Part shown: positions 1-15,300 of the stretch, one piece after another | How positions within the stretch are numbered: the stretch's first letter is position 1 | Layout: every line of letters begins with the position of its first letter | Assembly: GCA_958510825.1 (NCBI GenBank) | Contig: OY294044.1 | Location: 75,686,895 to 75,750,894, forward strand | Origin: Brachypterus glaber | Lineage: Eukaryota > Arthropoda > Insecta > Coleoptera > Kateretidae | Length of the DNA: 64,000 nucleotides | Reading direction: 5' to 3' | Translations under genes and position numbers: made by a program | The notes under the pieces: generated by a model | Seen by the model: only the letters and a program-made list of their open reading frames with translations | Database searches by the model: none | What the model was told of the DNA's origin: nothing

Positions 1-147
1 ATTAACAGGTTTTATTCTTCAGACAACCCTCTTTCAATCTGTGAAGAGAGTTTTTGGCGCCAGAAAAAAAAACTTTATTTTGATTCAAGACACCTGTGAA
101 CGGGCCATATAAAAAAAATCCATTTATTCATTTTTTTTCTTTTTCAG

Positions 148-317
148 ATGAATGTGTTCAGTTTCTGCAAAAACAAGCCAACGATATTGGACTCCCGGTT
201 CGAGTTATCGAAACGGAGCCTAAAAAACCGATAGTGCTGATAACATGGAAAGGAAAAAGATCGGATTTACCATCCATTGTTTTGAACAGTCATATGGATG
301 TAGTACCAGCTGTAGAG
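148..317 (+). CDS. ACY1: aminoacylase-1 exon (first in window)
   Basis: The acceptor is a pyrimidine tract ending TTTTTCAG before 148; the donor is GAG|GTATGT after 317. The first two bases finish a split Asp codon, then 56 codons follow. It carries the first metal-binding stretch, NSHMDVVP. Sequence before 148 is intron. Confidence 0.92.
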
Positions 318-3300
318 GTATGTTCTTGTCATATTTTTTCTATGGTTTTTATACTGAAAAATTCACACTTTTTAATCAATTTTTTTTTAAATAATTTCCC
401 TAAAAACAAAAGTTATGGGAAGTTAAAATCAAAAATAGCTAACTGAAAAAATCGCATTTTTTTAATTTAAAAGCCTTATAAAAAATATACAAATAAAGAT
501 ATTTCAAACCCGCCTTTTTTGGCTTAAAACCTCATGAATTGAGAAAAATCCACCACAAAAAAAAATAAACTTTGGGCAAAGAAACCATTGCTCAAACGAG
601 CTGATCATGAAAACTGGAAAAAGGTTTCGAGCTCAGCGCATCAAATATAGCCAAAATCAACTAAAAGGTCCCTGGCAAATAAAAAAAGTCAATTTTTGTA
701 GAGCAGTGTAATGGTCGTATGCAAAAATTTAGAGTTATAATTGAATAGAGAATTTTATAAGCTTCAAAATGATTAATCCACGACCCCCTTTCCATTAAAA
801 AATCCCTCCTTGCACCCGGCTTCCATTGTGCTCCTTCCATTGTGCTCCTAAACATATCAAATATATACCAAAATATTTGGGTTGTCTTATTTACATTTAA
901 GTTTATATCTTAAGCCGTTTAAAAGTTAAAATGTCCGTCCGTTTGTCTGTCTGTCTGTTCATTCGTTCGTCCGATGTCACAATTTAAAAATAAACTATTA
1001 AAAAGAATAATGTTTTTCTTTTTTTGCAAAAAGAAAATAAAGAAAAAAAATAAACTTTAAGTTCTTGTTTTTTGAAAAAAAAAATTAAAAAAATTTTATT
1101 TCAATTTTATTTTATTTTTTGAAGAAAAATGTATTTTTTTCGCAAAAAGGAATTAATAAAAAACGGTTTTGAAAGTTTTTTTATTTTTTTAGGAAAATTG
1201 GAAATTTAAACCTTTTGCCGCGGACATGGACGAAAATGGTAATATATATGCACGGGGCAGTCAAGATATGAAAAGTGTGGGTATGCAATATTTGGAAGCA
1301 ATAAAACGTCTAAAATCAAAAGGAGTTATATTAGAAAGAACTGTACATGTTACATTTGTACCAGGTAATAACTTTTCACTGATTATTTTTAAAATTTTAA
1401 TTAATCCTTTAACACGTTCAGTTCCGATGGCACACACCGTGTGCCATCGGTACTTTTCGCCAGGGGGCGATGTCACACGATGTATGCCACCAGTATGCCT
1501 AGTACAACAGTTTAGTTGTGCGTCGGTCCTTGTAGGTAGATGCTGCGGTCGCTCCGACCGCTTAGATACATCCTAATACGTTTCCGGGTAGCCTTGGTTT
1601 TGGAGTTCCGTTTTTTACGGTGTTGCTATGGCGTCAAACGTTCCAGGACCGTCAGGACCAAAAATTCAGTTTACGTACCTGGGCTTCGACGTGCATACCG
1701 GAAATATGGCCGGAACTGAAAGTGTTGAGGACGATTGACAGATATATCCGAAAGTGCATAACTTGGGTTACAGACGACTGTCGGATATATCCGATATGAG
1801 GTCTAACTCTTAAGTGGTTTTATGCATCGTTCTTACAGTGATTACACATGCCCACAAAAATAAAGTTGTCTGTGCTGGGGTTGAGACCCACTTATTCTTT
1901 TGTATTTTGGGATGCTTAACACGAATCTGGCATAAAAAATACACTTCATGGGCTCATTTTTTTGCTACACTGAAATAATATGAGATTTTTACCATTTTAG
2001 AGAGTTTTTTTCAGCGTAGCAAAAAAATTAGCCCATGAAGTGCCTTTTTATGACAGATTCGTCTTCAGCATCCCAAAATACATAAGAATAGGTGGGTCTA
2101 AACCACAACACAGACAATTTGTTGTGGGCCTTTGTTATCATACCATATCAAATTTTTAGATTAGGTTGTGCTATGCTTCCTTTTAATAAAATTTTTCTAT
2201 TTTGCGACTCTTATAAGCTCATAATCACACGCATTTTGCATGTTCTTATAGGCTTATAGGAGGTCTGTACTTTTTGTTCTTTTGGGTTGGCAACAGACCT
2301 GGCCTATCGCTTGACGTTTTCCGTGCAAATGTCAATGTCGCTTTAAAGTTGAATTTTCCACAAAATTTTGTGTTTAGGTTATTTTTACCATGTTAAAATT
2401 GTGGCTTGGTTAATTGCAGTAAAAAAGAGAAGAGATGAATATAAAATATATCAAAATATCATTTGTTCTTAGAATTTTAAACATGGTGTAAACTGTAATG
2501 CCAATCCAAAACAAAAATCCCTAAATCAGTCATCAATTAAAATGTAAGTTTTTTTAAATTTTAGAGCAAAATAGAAAAAATTGTATAAACGTATGTTATG
2601 AAACTAGTACTTTAATATACTATAAACGATTTCGTATGTGTTTTATTGGCAATATCCGTCCAGTACTGCAATTTTCGTCGTCTGGGAGGCCAATAGTCGT
2701 AAAAAAATCCGTCCTTAAAGGCTTAACGAATCGTTAAACATTTTGTTGCTGCGGCGTTGGCCGGGTCTATTTTCCCAAAGTAAGAAAAATGTACCATAAG
2801 TTTAAAGTTTTTCTGCTTTTACTTTGTTGTATTTTCTTTATTTAACACATTCGCTGCCGACGAAATTGTATAGAATGTAGCGGTCGCGTTGAAAATTAAT
2901 TTCCCGCTTTAATAGTAGAGAGAGGAAAGAGAATTAAATTTTATTTTGTAGAGGAATATTTAAGCTTTAAAACGATGTACTTATATTCAAGTCTACAGTG
3001 AGCCCGCCAGACGGACTCGCCTCATTGACTATGAATAGGTGATGGACCCACCAGGTGGGTTGTCGGCAGCGAACGTGTTAAACATTAAAAAGTAACCGAA
3101 TAAAACATATAGTTAAAGAAAAGACTACTTTTTATACCAATTAATTGTATGATTTTTTTTGCAGATGAGGAAGTTGAATCCACAGGTGGTATGAAAAAGT
3201 TCGTAAAAATGCAAGAATTTAAAGAATTAAACGTTGGCGTTTTATTAGATGAAGGTATGCCATTACCAATAAGTCAGATGCCGCTATTTTATGATGAAAG

Positions 3301-6300
3301 GTATTGTGTAATAATTATTAATTTGTGTTCTATTGTCCCGTGTCTTTTCACTATTCTCAGCGTTTTGGTCCTTCATGAGTTATGAATTATGACCAACCCC
3401 TGGTAACTTGTAGTTCGATCGGGTTACGTATTGACCAAAAAGCGCTAGTATCTATAAGCGAGATTTTAAGCCATCTAGATCGTAATTTGATTTTAAATAG
3501 TAGTTAGTCAGTCGCCGCTAAATGTACTTTTGTATTTTGTTTTTAGAACTTTTTTTAAGCGACTTATAAATTAAATAGTGTAGGCATCCTCATTGCATCT
3601 CATAGCAGAAGGAGACAGTTTTCAACTTGATTAACCTGTGGTGTATTTAAAACGCCTCTTAGGAAAGATATAGGCATAGTGTAACCTCCTGCCAATAGCA
3701 AGGAATAGTTATTGGTAAAAAACCGCACTCGAAATGCTTTTTTCGTCGAGAAATGAGTATTTTAAAAATGGTTAGCCAATAGGGGTGGTGTTAGGGGGGG
3801 TAGCCAAAATATTAAATCTCTACAGCCTTTAATAACGCTAAAAACGGGATATGAATAGAAAATTACGTGTCTGTAGACTCATCTTATTTTTGAAAAACTT
3901 TTTTTTGCATACCTGATTAGATATTAATTAAACGTTTTCGCTTGACAAAATTTAATAGAAACAAGATAAAATATACCATAAAATAATGATACAATCTTAA
4001 AATAAACCATAGAAAAAGAAGAATTTCTGAACTACACTAACTTTTGTGTAAATGTTGTAAACAAACGTTATCCAAGTATCAAAATAAAAATGAAGATGGC
4101 GACACCTTTGTATTTTAAAATTCGTACATTTTCAGTGTTAAGGAAAAACACAGTAGTTACATAAGAAAAGGTACTTTTGGAGATAGTTGGTTTTAAAACC
4201 CGATTTTTAGACCCAAAAACTGCAAATATAGTAATAATCGTCCTACGCAATAGATATTTGTTTTTGTTTTACTTATTCAGTCGTATTTACACATGCTTAT
4301 TATCTATTTGGCAGTTACCTTATTATTGCATACCACAGAAAATTTGAGATTATGTTTCTTAATTTTATTAATTTCTTAATTTCTTAATTCAGTTTATTGA
4401 AGTTAGTGATAATTATGCCTGAATCGACCTATAGATATAGAATTTTCTCCATTTTTAAAATACTCATTTCTCGACGAAAAAAGCATTTCGAGTGCGTTTT
4501 TTTTACCAATAACTATTCCTTACTATAAGCAGGAGGTTACACTATGCCCATATTTTGCCTAAAAGCCGTTTTAAATGCACCACAGGTTAATCAAGTTAAA
4601 AACTGTATCCTTCTGCTATGAGATGCAAGGAGGTGATACCTACACTATTTCATTCATAAGTCGCTAAAAACAGAATACAAAACTACACGAAATTATCTAC
4701 AAATTGATGTATGTTTCGTCCAAAATTGGATATTTAAACTACAAACGAAACTTCCCGTCGTTCACACGACCAATTCCAAACTATTCCGAACATTACCGAA
4801 AGATCTGACGGTGGTTTTGTCAAGATGGCGTTAGCTTTAAAATAAATTTTTATTTTTATAATATAAAGTGATTTAAATGAAAAGTTTTAAAGGTTTTTTT
4901 ACACACAAAAATAGGTTTACTAACTTAACATAGGTAATTATTTTAAAATAAATTTGTGTACATGAAATTTGAGGCACTCTCTTGAGCCGTTACATCATGA
5001 ATATGTTTAATTATTCGGATATGGCAGATTATTTTGAAGATTTTTATATGCTGTGGAGTTGTTTAATTTGTATTTGTGATAGTGTCTGAATTAAAAGTGG
5101 TGTTAGATAAAATTTGGTATGCAGGTGATGAAATATTTGTGGATCCGTACCAAAAAGTTTAAAATTTAAAATGGCGTAGGAAATATGGCAAAAAAGTTTG
5201 CTAACCCTTCGGTACTCGCGGAAATTAGCCGCATTTTTTTACCTTCAGCTTTATTATAAGAATGGTTCAAAGGTTACCACCGCCTCCACTGCTGTATTTC
5301 TTTATAGGAACACGCATACCCACCTACTGCGTCCTAGACCGCACGTATTTTCTTAATTAAATTAGAGCTGTTAAATAGTAATTTTTAAATGCGGTGTGAT
5401 TCCGCAACGCAAGTAATCGTGTAATCTTGAAAGGCGCGAGCACCGTAGGGTTAAACTAGCCGAGGTACCAAAACAGCCGACAAACAACAAAACTAAATAT
5501 TTATATTATCTATGTCACTCACGTAATCAGGACGATTCTTTTGTCGCCTCCATCGTTAAAATCGGTCTTGTATTTTTGGGCTTTTGGTGTGAACAAACAA
5601 ACAAAAAATACAGATAACTCTGGTTTCGCGTTGCTATGAACGGATTAAATCGCCGAATTGCTGCCCACGTGGGCCCATGGGATAAATGAATATGGACCTT
5701 TGCTTGTACTCTTAATAAACCACCCCAACCTACCCTCTGCCGAAGTTACTATCCAAATATTCAGATAAATATTGTCTTGTCCATTTTATTTTTTTTTTGC
5801 TACTTGTTTACTTACCTCACGTGGGCAGCAACTGGGCTATTTAATCCGACCATAGCAACGCGATACGTGAGTTTTGTATATCTATTTTTTGTTTCTTTGT
5901 TCCCGCCTAAAGCCCAAATTAATAGACCGATTTTAACGATTTAGGCAGCCAAAGATTAGTCTTAATAACGCAAGTGACATAGGTAATAAAAATTTTGTAT
6001 TTTTTTCCGGGTGTTTTGGCACCTTGGTTTGTTTAATAAACTTCTTTTGCTTTATTTTCTACGCCATTTTGAATTTTGAACTTATGGGTATGGATCCACA
6101 CATAAGTCATCAGAAGAAACCTGCATACAAAATTTTATCAAAATCGTACGAAAGTAGAAAAAAAAAATGACCACCAATATGACGCGGAATTTGTGTTTTT
6201 ACAATTTTTATTATCATATTCGTAATCAGCGGTACCAAAAATAGTCGTATGCAAAAATTCACATATTTGCCCGACTTCTGGTTTTCCCAGTTCATTGTGC

Positions 6301-9300
6301 ATTTTAGCAATGTTCCCTTTACTTTAAGGATGGTTATTTTCCATCTTCTGAGGACCCAAACAAATATTTTATAAGGCCTTAAGGGTCAGAAAAGCTCTGC
6401 AGCGAGTTCCCTGACAGTCTCTTCATTCTCATTCCCTGGGAAAATTTCCCACCCTACTATTGTATTCCATATTTCAGGTATAGATGGGCAATTTGGATCC
6501 ATTGCAACGGGACTGGTGGGCATGGGTCTTGGCTTTTTGACAATACTCCAGGAGAAAAAGTAACCTATATTTTGGACCAAGTGTACAAATTTAGGAAAGA
6601 CGAAGTGAAAAAATACAAAAAAGCGGGAATTACAGAATTGGGAAAATTAACCAGTATTAATTTGACGGGAATGAAGGTAAGTAACTATTACTTACCATTA
6701 GGGCCCGGAAGAACGGAACAACTGTATTCCATCGCGAGGTATCGTTACCGATATGTTTCATCTCGGGGGGGGGGGGGGGGGGGGGTTGAACTTCGCATCT
6801 TGACCCACATGGCTAAAAATAAGCTAAAACTTTTAAGCGTAACACTGGTCTACAAAAAAATTTTTTCTCCAAGGACTAAACCTATCAAGCCTTAAGTATT
6901 TTGGATGCTGAAGCCGAATTTTCAATTTAAAACACTTTTTACCACGTAGATTTCCAGTAAATCCCGATTTTTTATAAAATTTTTATTAGAGATCCGTTAT
7001 ACGAGCTCAAAAAATTTAAATCGTGGGCTTGGGTGTGGCGATTACGTAAATGCCATTTTTTTGAAAATCGGTTACGTTTTCGGGGCGGGGGAGGTGTTTT
7101 GACTTCTTTTCTGTATACTTTACTTCTATTTCCGGAATCCACTTATTACTTTTCCCTATCAAAATTAAACTGAGAAAACTTGAGTTAAAAAAAGTAAAAT
7201 ATTTGCGTCTATGTTATATCATTGATATAATATCAGTTCGATTTCAAACAATCCAAATAAAAAGTATATTTGCCTTTTTCAGTTAATTAATAATTGAAAT
7301 TTGGCGAAGGCCATAAGTGAAACCGACACTCCCTATAAACTGGTTTGAAAGTCAGTATAAGCCGGTGGTTCCCTCTAAAACTAGCCCACAAGTCCTGGAC
7401 TTAGGAGATGCTTAATTAAGTAGTCTCAGTACTGAGACAGATATTCATTTGGGATATTTGAACGAAAAACTAAATTTTGCGATTGCGAATTTCGCTGACT
7501 TGCGAAATACGTCACTTTCGTTACTATTGTATTAAATTATTATGGTCTGTTTCTTCAAACAAGATAGTAAAATAAAAATCGCACAGTGAATATTTTCAAA
7601 ACAGATTCGAATATTGGATGTGCGAATATACTACGTAGTTTATTTTATAAAACATAACTATATTCTATACACAAACATATACTATTCGAACCTGTTGTAA
7701 AAATATTTGCTCTGCGATTTTTAATTTACTATCTTGCTTGAAAAAACAGACCATAATATACTATATTTTTTACAGGGAGGCGTGGCCTCAAACGTGATAC
7801 CCACACAAATCTCGCTTAATTTTGACATAAGAATCTCTATTACCACAAATCTGGCTAAGTTTGAAAATATGCTGGACAAATGGTGTAAAAAAGCTGGAGA
7901 AGGCGTTTATATTGAATTTGAGCAAAAGGCTGTACAAAGAAATGTAACACTTAATTTTAACGAAAATAATATTTATTGGAAAGCATTTAAAGAAGCCACA
8001 GATTCACTGTAAGTTTTTTATACTCTTTACAGCGGAAGGGTACAGGGGAAAAACCCCGGTAGTTCAGTTTTTCGCGAAAACGGGTTGATAATGCCATCCT
8101 GTGGTTATTGAAGTGTACTTTCCAAATCAGCTATTATCGTTCATGCAAAACATCGTCATTCACCCTTAAATACATTTGAAAATCCGCGGTACCAGGGAAA
8201 AACCCCGGTAGTCATTATGACAGTCATCCATGCATTGGAAAACTTTGAAAATCATTTTACTCAAAATCAGCTTTTGAATATCTAAAATAATTTTTAAATA
8301 TGTCATTTTTTTTTGTTAAAAAAAACGCATCGATAGATTTTTTAAAATTTGGTCTTAAAAAGATGCCAAAGCTCTAAATAATTAATAATAATAATAATAA
8401 TAATATTTATTGCATAAAAGTTTACAAAAAATATACATAATGCATTGGCAATAAATATGCAAATTTTACACTTAAATGTAGCTAGAAATTTGTATGTGTA
8501 AGTAAAACATTTTACAATATCCATAAATTAATAATAATAACAAAATAAATATGAAAAAAAACTTGGGTTGTGGGAAAGCTGAGCTAAATATTGTTTCCAG
8601 ACCAGTGTGTACACACATGGAAAAGGTTATTCGTAAGTTAAAAAGATCTATAGGGTCTGTGTGCCAAAATTAGATATTTTGAGTTATACATGTATAAATG
8701 GTCTTAGTATCATGCGCAATTATATTTTGAAGGTTTTATCGATTTGATATTTTTGGCACATATACTTTTTAGAACTTACACTCTTCAATTATTAACTTAA
8801 CTTACATGTTAAAAGGATGTCCGATATTGTACTCCACTGTAACGTCTTTTGCATAAAAAACGCTCACACCACCGAAACTTAATATGCAAAATATGGTAAA
8901 GTGGAGTACAATGTCGGTACCTCCTTTTAACATATAATTTAAGTTCATAATTTACGAATTTTACCTTCCACTCTTACTAAACACCAACATTCCTGCGAAG
9001 GAAACCATCAGAGTGGCGGGAACTTCAGCGTTGAGGAGGATAACCAAAATTGGACATCCCAAAAACCCACTCCACAATCCTCCAAACACTGTTCTCCTAA
9101 AACTAACCTCTACCACTTCCATACTTTCTCGCATATAAACACTATCACAAGAGTTTGCTAAGCACACAAGAATAAAATTTTAGATATGCTATGATTATGC
9201 TTAAAACTTGCGCTTAAAATGCATAATCTATGCATATGCATGACATATCCTTATAATTTTCTCATATTCTTCTAATGCATATTCTAAGAAATTTCTGTTA

Positions 9301-12300
9301 AGAATGTTCTTAGAAATTTACCTATGCATATTCTAAGAATGTTCTGATAGAAGGTATATTTGTATTTGCCGGTGTTCTGCAATACATTTTTGACATGTTG
9401 GAGTTGTAATTCTACAGTAGCCGATAAAAAATTATAGATTTAATTGTTTTTGGTGATTTCAGTCGCGTATGATTTGTTTATAATTATAGATCTAAGTCTA
9501 GTGATTGGTGATTTTATTAAGTCTAGTGTTTGTAAGCTATGTAAGATACCTATTATAAGCATAGAAAGGTATGTACCTGTGTACAAACAAATTAATGCAT
9601 GAAAATGTTAATATTCCTGAATTTTAAATGTTGTCTATAATATAATAGTTTAAGACATTGTTTTGTACCACACATTGTCATTATTACACATGTCACTATT
9701 CTGGATTGACTACTTTAGATTTGACAGATCATAAATTAGGTTGGATAGTTTTGCAAGTTATAAGAAGATGCTGGGCATATTCTGCAAGATTTTTTTTAGA
9801 ATGATCATAGAAGCTTTTGCATGATTAAAACGGTATCCATTGAATGTCTTAAAACCTTCTAAAAACGTTCTACTCAAAACATCGAATATTGTACATCCTA
9901 AAAACCCACTCCACAATCCTCCAAACACTGTTCTCCTAAAACCAATCTCTATCACTTCCATACTTTCTCGCATATAAACACTATCACAAGAGTTTGCTAA
10001 GCACACTGCTCAGAAAGTATTGTTTAACGAGAGGCAACACCAGACCTGCTAAAGCCAACCCAAGTAACGCGCTTAGATTTTACAGCTTAAATTGGCTGTA
10101 CCTCGCATTTAAAACTAGCATTTAGCTTTATTTCGGTAATTTAATTTTGGAATAATGTCCTGTCTTCTCTCAGAAAAGACTGCGATTTTTAGGTTCACCA
10201 TCAGTACAACCTAGCGATTTAGTCGATCTTTCATTGGGGCAGATCATCGCCTTTTTAGATGCCTGCCCTCATGGAATATCATCCTAATCAAATTATGTGT
10301 CATCCTAGATGACTGCGGCATTTTAGGTCTGAGTGCCGTGGCTATTACCTTGTAATAACTAACGTCTTTTGCATAAAAAAAGCTTACGCCACCGAAACTT
10401 TTAATGCAAAATATGGTATAGTGGAGTACAATATCGGTACCTCCTTTTAACACGAATATTCCCTTCCACTCTTAATAAACACCAACATCCCAAATAGCAC
10501 CGATGATCTAAGAATATTCTCTAATTATTCTATTGGGAATATTCTTAGAATAAACTTTTAGATATGCTATGATTATGTTTAAAACTTGCGCTTAAAATGC
10601 ATAATCTATGCATATGCATGACATATCCTTTTAATTTTCTCATATCATTCCTCTAATGCATATTCTAAGAAATTTCTGTTAAGAATGTTCTTAGAAATTA
10701 TGCTATGCATATTCTAAGAATGTTCTTAGAAATTTTGCTATGCATATTCTAAGAATGTTCTGATAGAAGGTTTATTTGAATTTTCCGCTGTTCTGCAATA
10801 CATTTTCGACATGTTGGAGTTGTAATTCTATAGTAGCTGATAAAAAATTATAGATTTAATTGTTTTTGGTGATTGCAATCGTGTATTATTTGATTATAAT
10901 TATAGATCTAAGTCTAGTGATTGGTGATTTTATTAAGTCTAGGGTTTGTAAGCTATGTAAGATACCTATTGTATTGTAAGCATAGAAAGGCATGTATCTG
11001 TATACAAACAAATTAATGCATGAAAATGTTAATATTCCTGAATTTTAAATGTTTATTATGTAATAGTTTAAGACATTGTTTTTTACCACACAATGTCATT
11101 ATTACAAATGTCACTATTCTGGACTTTAGATTTGACAGATCATAAATTAGGTTAGATAGTTTTGCAAGTTATAAGAAGATACTGAGAATATTCTGCCTGA
11201 TTTTTTTTAGAATGATCATAGAAGATTTCGCATGATTAAAACGGTATCCATTGAATGTCTTAAAACCTTCTGAGAACGTTCTACGTAAAACATCGCATAT
11301 TCTTAGAATCATACAATATTTATTTTAAAAATATTCTTAGAACTATTTTGTGCTATGCGGGAATCCTGCTAAGGAAAACATCAAAGTGGCGGAAACTTCA
11401 GCGTTGAGGGGGATAACCAAAATTGGACATACCAGAAACCCACTCCACAATCCTCCAAACACTGTTCTTCTAGAACTAACCTCTACCACTTCCATACTTT
11501 ATCGCATATAAACACTATCACAAGAGTTTGCTAAGCACACTGCTCAGAAAGTATTGTGCAACGAGAGGCAATACCAGACCTGCTAAAGCCAACCCAAGTA
11601 ACACGCTTAGATTTTACAGCCTAAATTGGCTGTACCTCGCATTTAAAACCAGTATTTAGCTTTATTTCGCTAATTTAATTTTTTGTATTTAGGTGTTTTT
11701 ATTAAGCTGTTCTTAACACTTAAGTGTAAATTCACAACCACTGTAATAGCTATAATCGACTTTTTAGAATAATAATAATAAACAGTACAAAATAAAACCA
11801 CAGCTATTTGTGTTCTCTTTTATATACTATATAACTATATTAAAACAATCAAAAATAATAAAAATTTAATGCATTTTAAAAGCGCTTAATGCTAGGTAGC
11901 ACTATTGCCCAGAGTGACTCTTATTGTTAAAATGGTTATCCACCCGGTGTAAATAGCGGAACTAATTCATTACAGAAATCTGTAACCTAAAATAATCTAT
12001 TCCATACAGGAAGCTTGCCTTACTTACAGCCTATAGAGCCGGCTAATAGATGGCCATGATGTAATAGCTTCGCCATTTGTTTAGCTTTCCTGAATAAAAA
12101 AAGATAAAAATCTAAAAAAAATCATAATTTATGAAACTATTTTACTGGTAAAAACATAATATTCTGTAAATAACATTTATTGAAAATTTTTGGACCGCGT
12201 ATAAAGAAAATTAAATAAAAAGATAAAAAAAAAACTTTACATCAATTTATTTTAACTAATCTTCATTATTTTTGGGGCGCGTGAAATATAACGTCCACTA

Positions 12301-15300
12301 AAGGCTCTAGTTGTCTAACTCCAAATTTTTCAAAAATGAGATTTTTATCAAATTTGCTTCATTATCTGATTACCAACATACTTCAAAAAAAAAAAGTTGC
12401 ATTAAACCAATATCAGCCTCAAAAAATGCAAAAATGTAAATATTTTAAGTCGCTAAGTGTCTAACTCCATCATATGATTGTGAGAAAACAATTAAATGAG
12501 AACTGTCACTAATGTCAAACTATTTCTCGACAACAGGGAATCTCGTTTCAAATATTTGTTAATTTACTGTTTGATGATAATTATAATTATTGCCATTAAT
12601 AATGTATATATATTATGCCTACCTAGTAGTAATATTATATATTAAATATAAAAATATAAATTTTTTGTAATAATACGCGATATAATACGATAGGTATTCT
12701 CTTTTATCTTCCCTTGGAGTTAGACCATTAGTGAATTAAGATTCTGTGGTTAAAATTTAATTTTCAAATAATTTATATAAAATAGATAACAATGAAAAGT
12801 TTTAAATACATTAACACATTTCAAACATTTTTACCTGTGAACAAGCTAGTTTTAAAGTTCTAAATTGCTATAATTAAGTTTTAAATCGTTTTTTACGTCT
12901 CCTGAAAAATATGACGTTTTGGAGTTAGACCGTTAGAGCCTTTAGATGACGATAACAAGTTTTCATCAACACTTTTCACAATATTATCTTATCGCACTTA
13001 AATTATGTGTTAAAGAACTTGTAAAAGTCCATAATATGGACATATTAACATATTATGTTACTACAATAAATAATACATTGTTATTTTATCTAACAAAGAT
13101 ATTTGGTGAACAGAGAACAGAGTAAAGCTTATGACAATGATATATTATTAACACTGGTCGGATCGAACTAGCATGTAAAAATTAGAATTTTAAAAAACTC
13201 TTTTTCAAGTAAATAGACACTTATCTTAAATATCTTAAATCTAAGGTTAAATAATCACAATCTAAGATTAAATAATCACAATTTAAGACTAAATAATCAC
13301 AACAATACCGGTTTTTAAGGATAATATTCATCAAAAACAGTTCGCACAAAGATAAAAAAAATACTCGGGACACAACCCCGTTCACCATCCAACAATTTTC
13401 CCACCGGGGATTACCCGTGCTTTCTGCTTCTCCGGCCGGCGACAGGGTCGTACTTTTACTTCAAATTCTTAGGTAAAATTTGGTCCCTTCTCACTTTAAA
13501 CTATTGTTCGCCAAGCGGAATGTCATGTCGACGCTGTTATTACTCATTGAGTGGTCATGATCCATGACTCATGGAGATAGATTTTTATTTTTTTGTTTCT
13601 TTTTCAAAAAACGAATAATTAAAAAAAAACAATATTTTTGTATTTATTTTACCCCGCCCCACAAATCAAAAACTATCCCATCCGAGAACTTTGTGTAAGG
13701 TTTTCGAGTTATTGTAGTCACAAATTTCCCCGGAAATTACCTTTTTGGTATAAAATGTCAATAAAAGTGAAAAAGTTGAAAAACAGAAAAATAACCCATG
13801 CGCATAAGACTTAGGGCCACTTGCACCAATGATGGTTTAACTTTAATGGATTAAATTGAGGGCCGACCAATCAGAACGCAGCATTTTTAACTTAAACTCG
13901 GTTTAGCTGAGATAACCCAGACCAAAAGTTTGTGCAAGTGGCCCTTAATCCTGGCCATTGGCGAATTGTTGAGTATCTGTCTGGGAGAAGGCTTTTTTAT
14001 ATAAATCGATTCTTATTGATCATCTACACGAAAAAGTAAATAATATATCCAGCCGTTTGTGCTTTATTGGCAAAAAAGGGTCACGTGACTTTAAAACTTT
14101 TGATTAAACAAACCAATTCAAATGGTTTTTTATTATTTTATTTTATGTGCAAAAACAGAAAACAATTAAATTTGAAAATCTTAATTTTTTAAATTTAAAA
14201 AAATATATATTTTTTTATTTTTTCTGAAAATATGTATACTTTTTGGTGCGGTTCATATAGGGGTTTATTTTATTATTATTATTTGTGCTTGGTCTGTGGG
14301 GTCGAAAATTAAATATACCGCTGGTAGCGAACGTGTTTTATAAAAACTACTTTTCAGATGTGCCCTTGGGAGGGTCGTAGCTCTCTTAGGGCTTATTTCC
14401 GGACCAACCTGTATAAGAACTTTTTTTTCATATTTTTAGAATTACCCCTTAAAATTTTATACCCTATTCATGAATCACCCTGTATATATATTATATAATA
14501 TACCGCCCGTTTGAAAGTAAACAAAACGTATGAAACGAAGATCAAGGCTGATGTGTGTTTTTTTTAATAAAATACAGAGCATTGCACGGACCTTCTCCCC
14601 ACGTGAGCCTTGAGCTGAAACAAACTTAACAAAAATTACAAATAGTTTAAAATTATCTTATTGTCCGACCCTGTTTTCGTAATGCAAGTATTAACTTTGG
14701 TAATAATTCTCGCGCACCCGACGAATAGTAAAATTTCGGATTCGGGACCAATTTTGGTCACGCGGAACTGGGGCGTTAGGTCCCGGGACTAAAAAAATTG
14801 CTTCAGACCCGGGAAATCCCGGTACCGAGATCCCGGGATTGCATGCCCTAATAGGGATTTTCCAGAAGGTCTCTATGGGTCCTTTTTTACAGGGTAAACA
14901 GTAGAGTAGGGTGACCCACCAAAATTTCAAATTGAAACATTTGGAGGTGTCACTCCTTAAATTTGTTTTGTTTTTTGTTCATTGATTTTTTTCAGAATTT
15001 TTGAAAAAAATCTAGAGGTCGCTCACAGCCATTTCTTAAAAATATATGTTTAGCTTTTTTATTTTTTTTTTAAGTCAGAATGATTTTTTATTTGAATCTT
15101 TTTAACACGGCACGGTATAAAGTGATAGTAAATGAACAACCTAAAAAAAAAATTAGAATGTCTTCTTTCAAAATGGCTTCATTTTAGGCGTAATGACAGG
15201 CACAATTTTTTTGTCATTGTCTTAAAATATGTGTAGCCCAATAGGTCCCCACATAAAAACCACTATAGTTTTTTTTATTGGATATACGGAGAAAAAATAA

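Noticed and set aside
6572..6895. ORF starting at an internal Met of the aminoacylase exon and running into the intron
   Set aside because: Only the part up to 6676 is exon; the rest crosses a GTAAGT donor and a poly-G run.
8961..9167. Sideroflexin-like fragment
   Set aside because: ANxxxxVxMR and a hydrophobic PILVI stretch recall sideroflexins, but the order and spacing do not fit and no copy has an intact frame.
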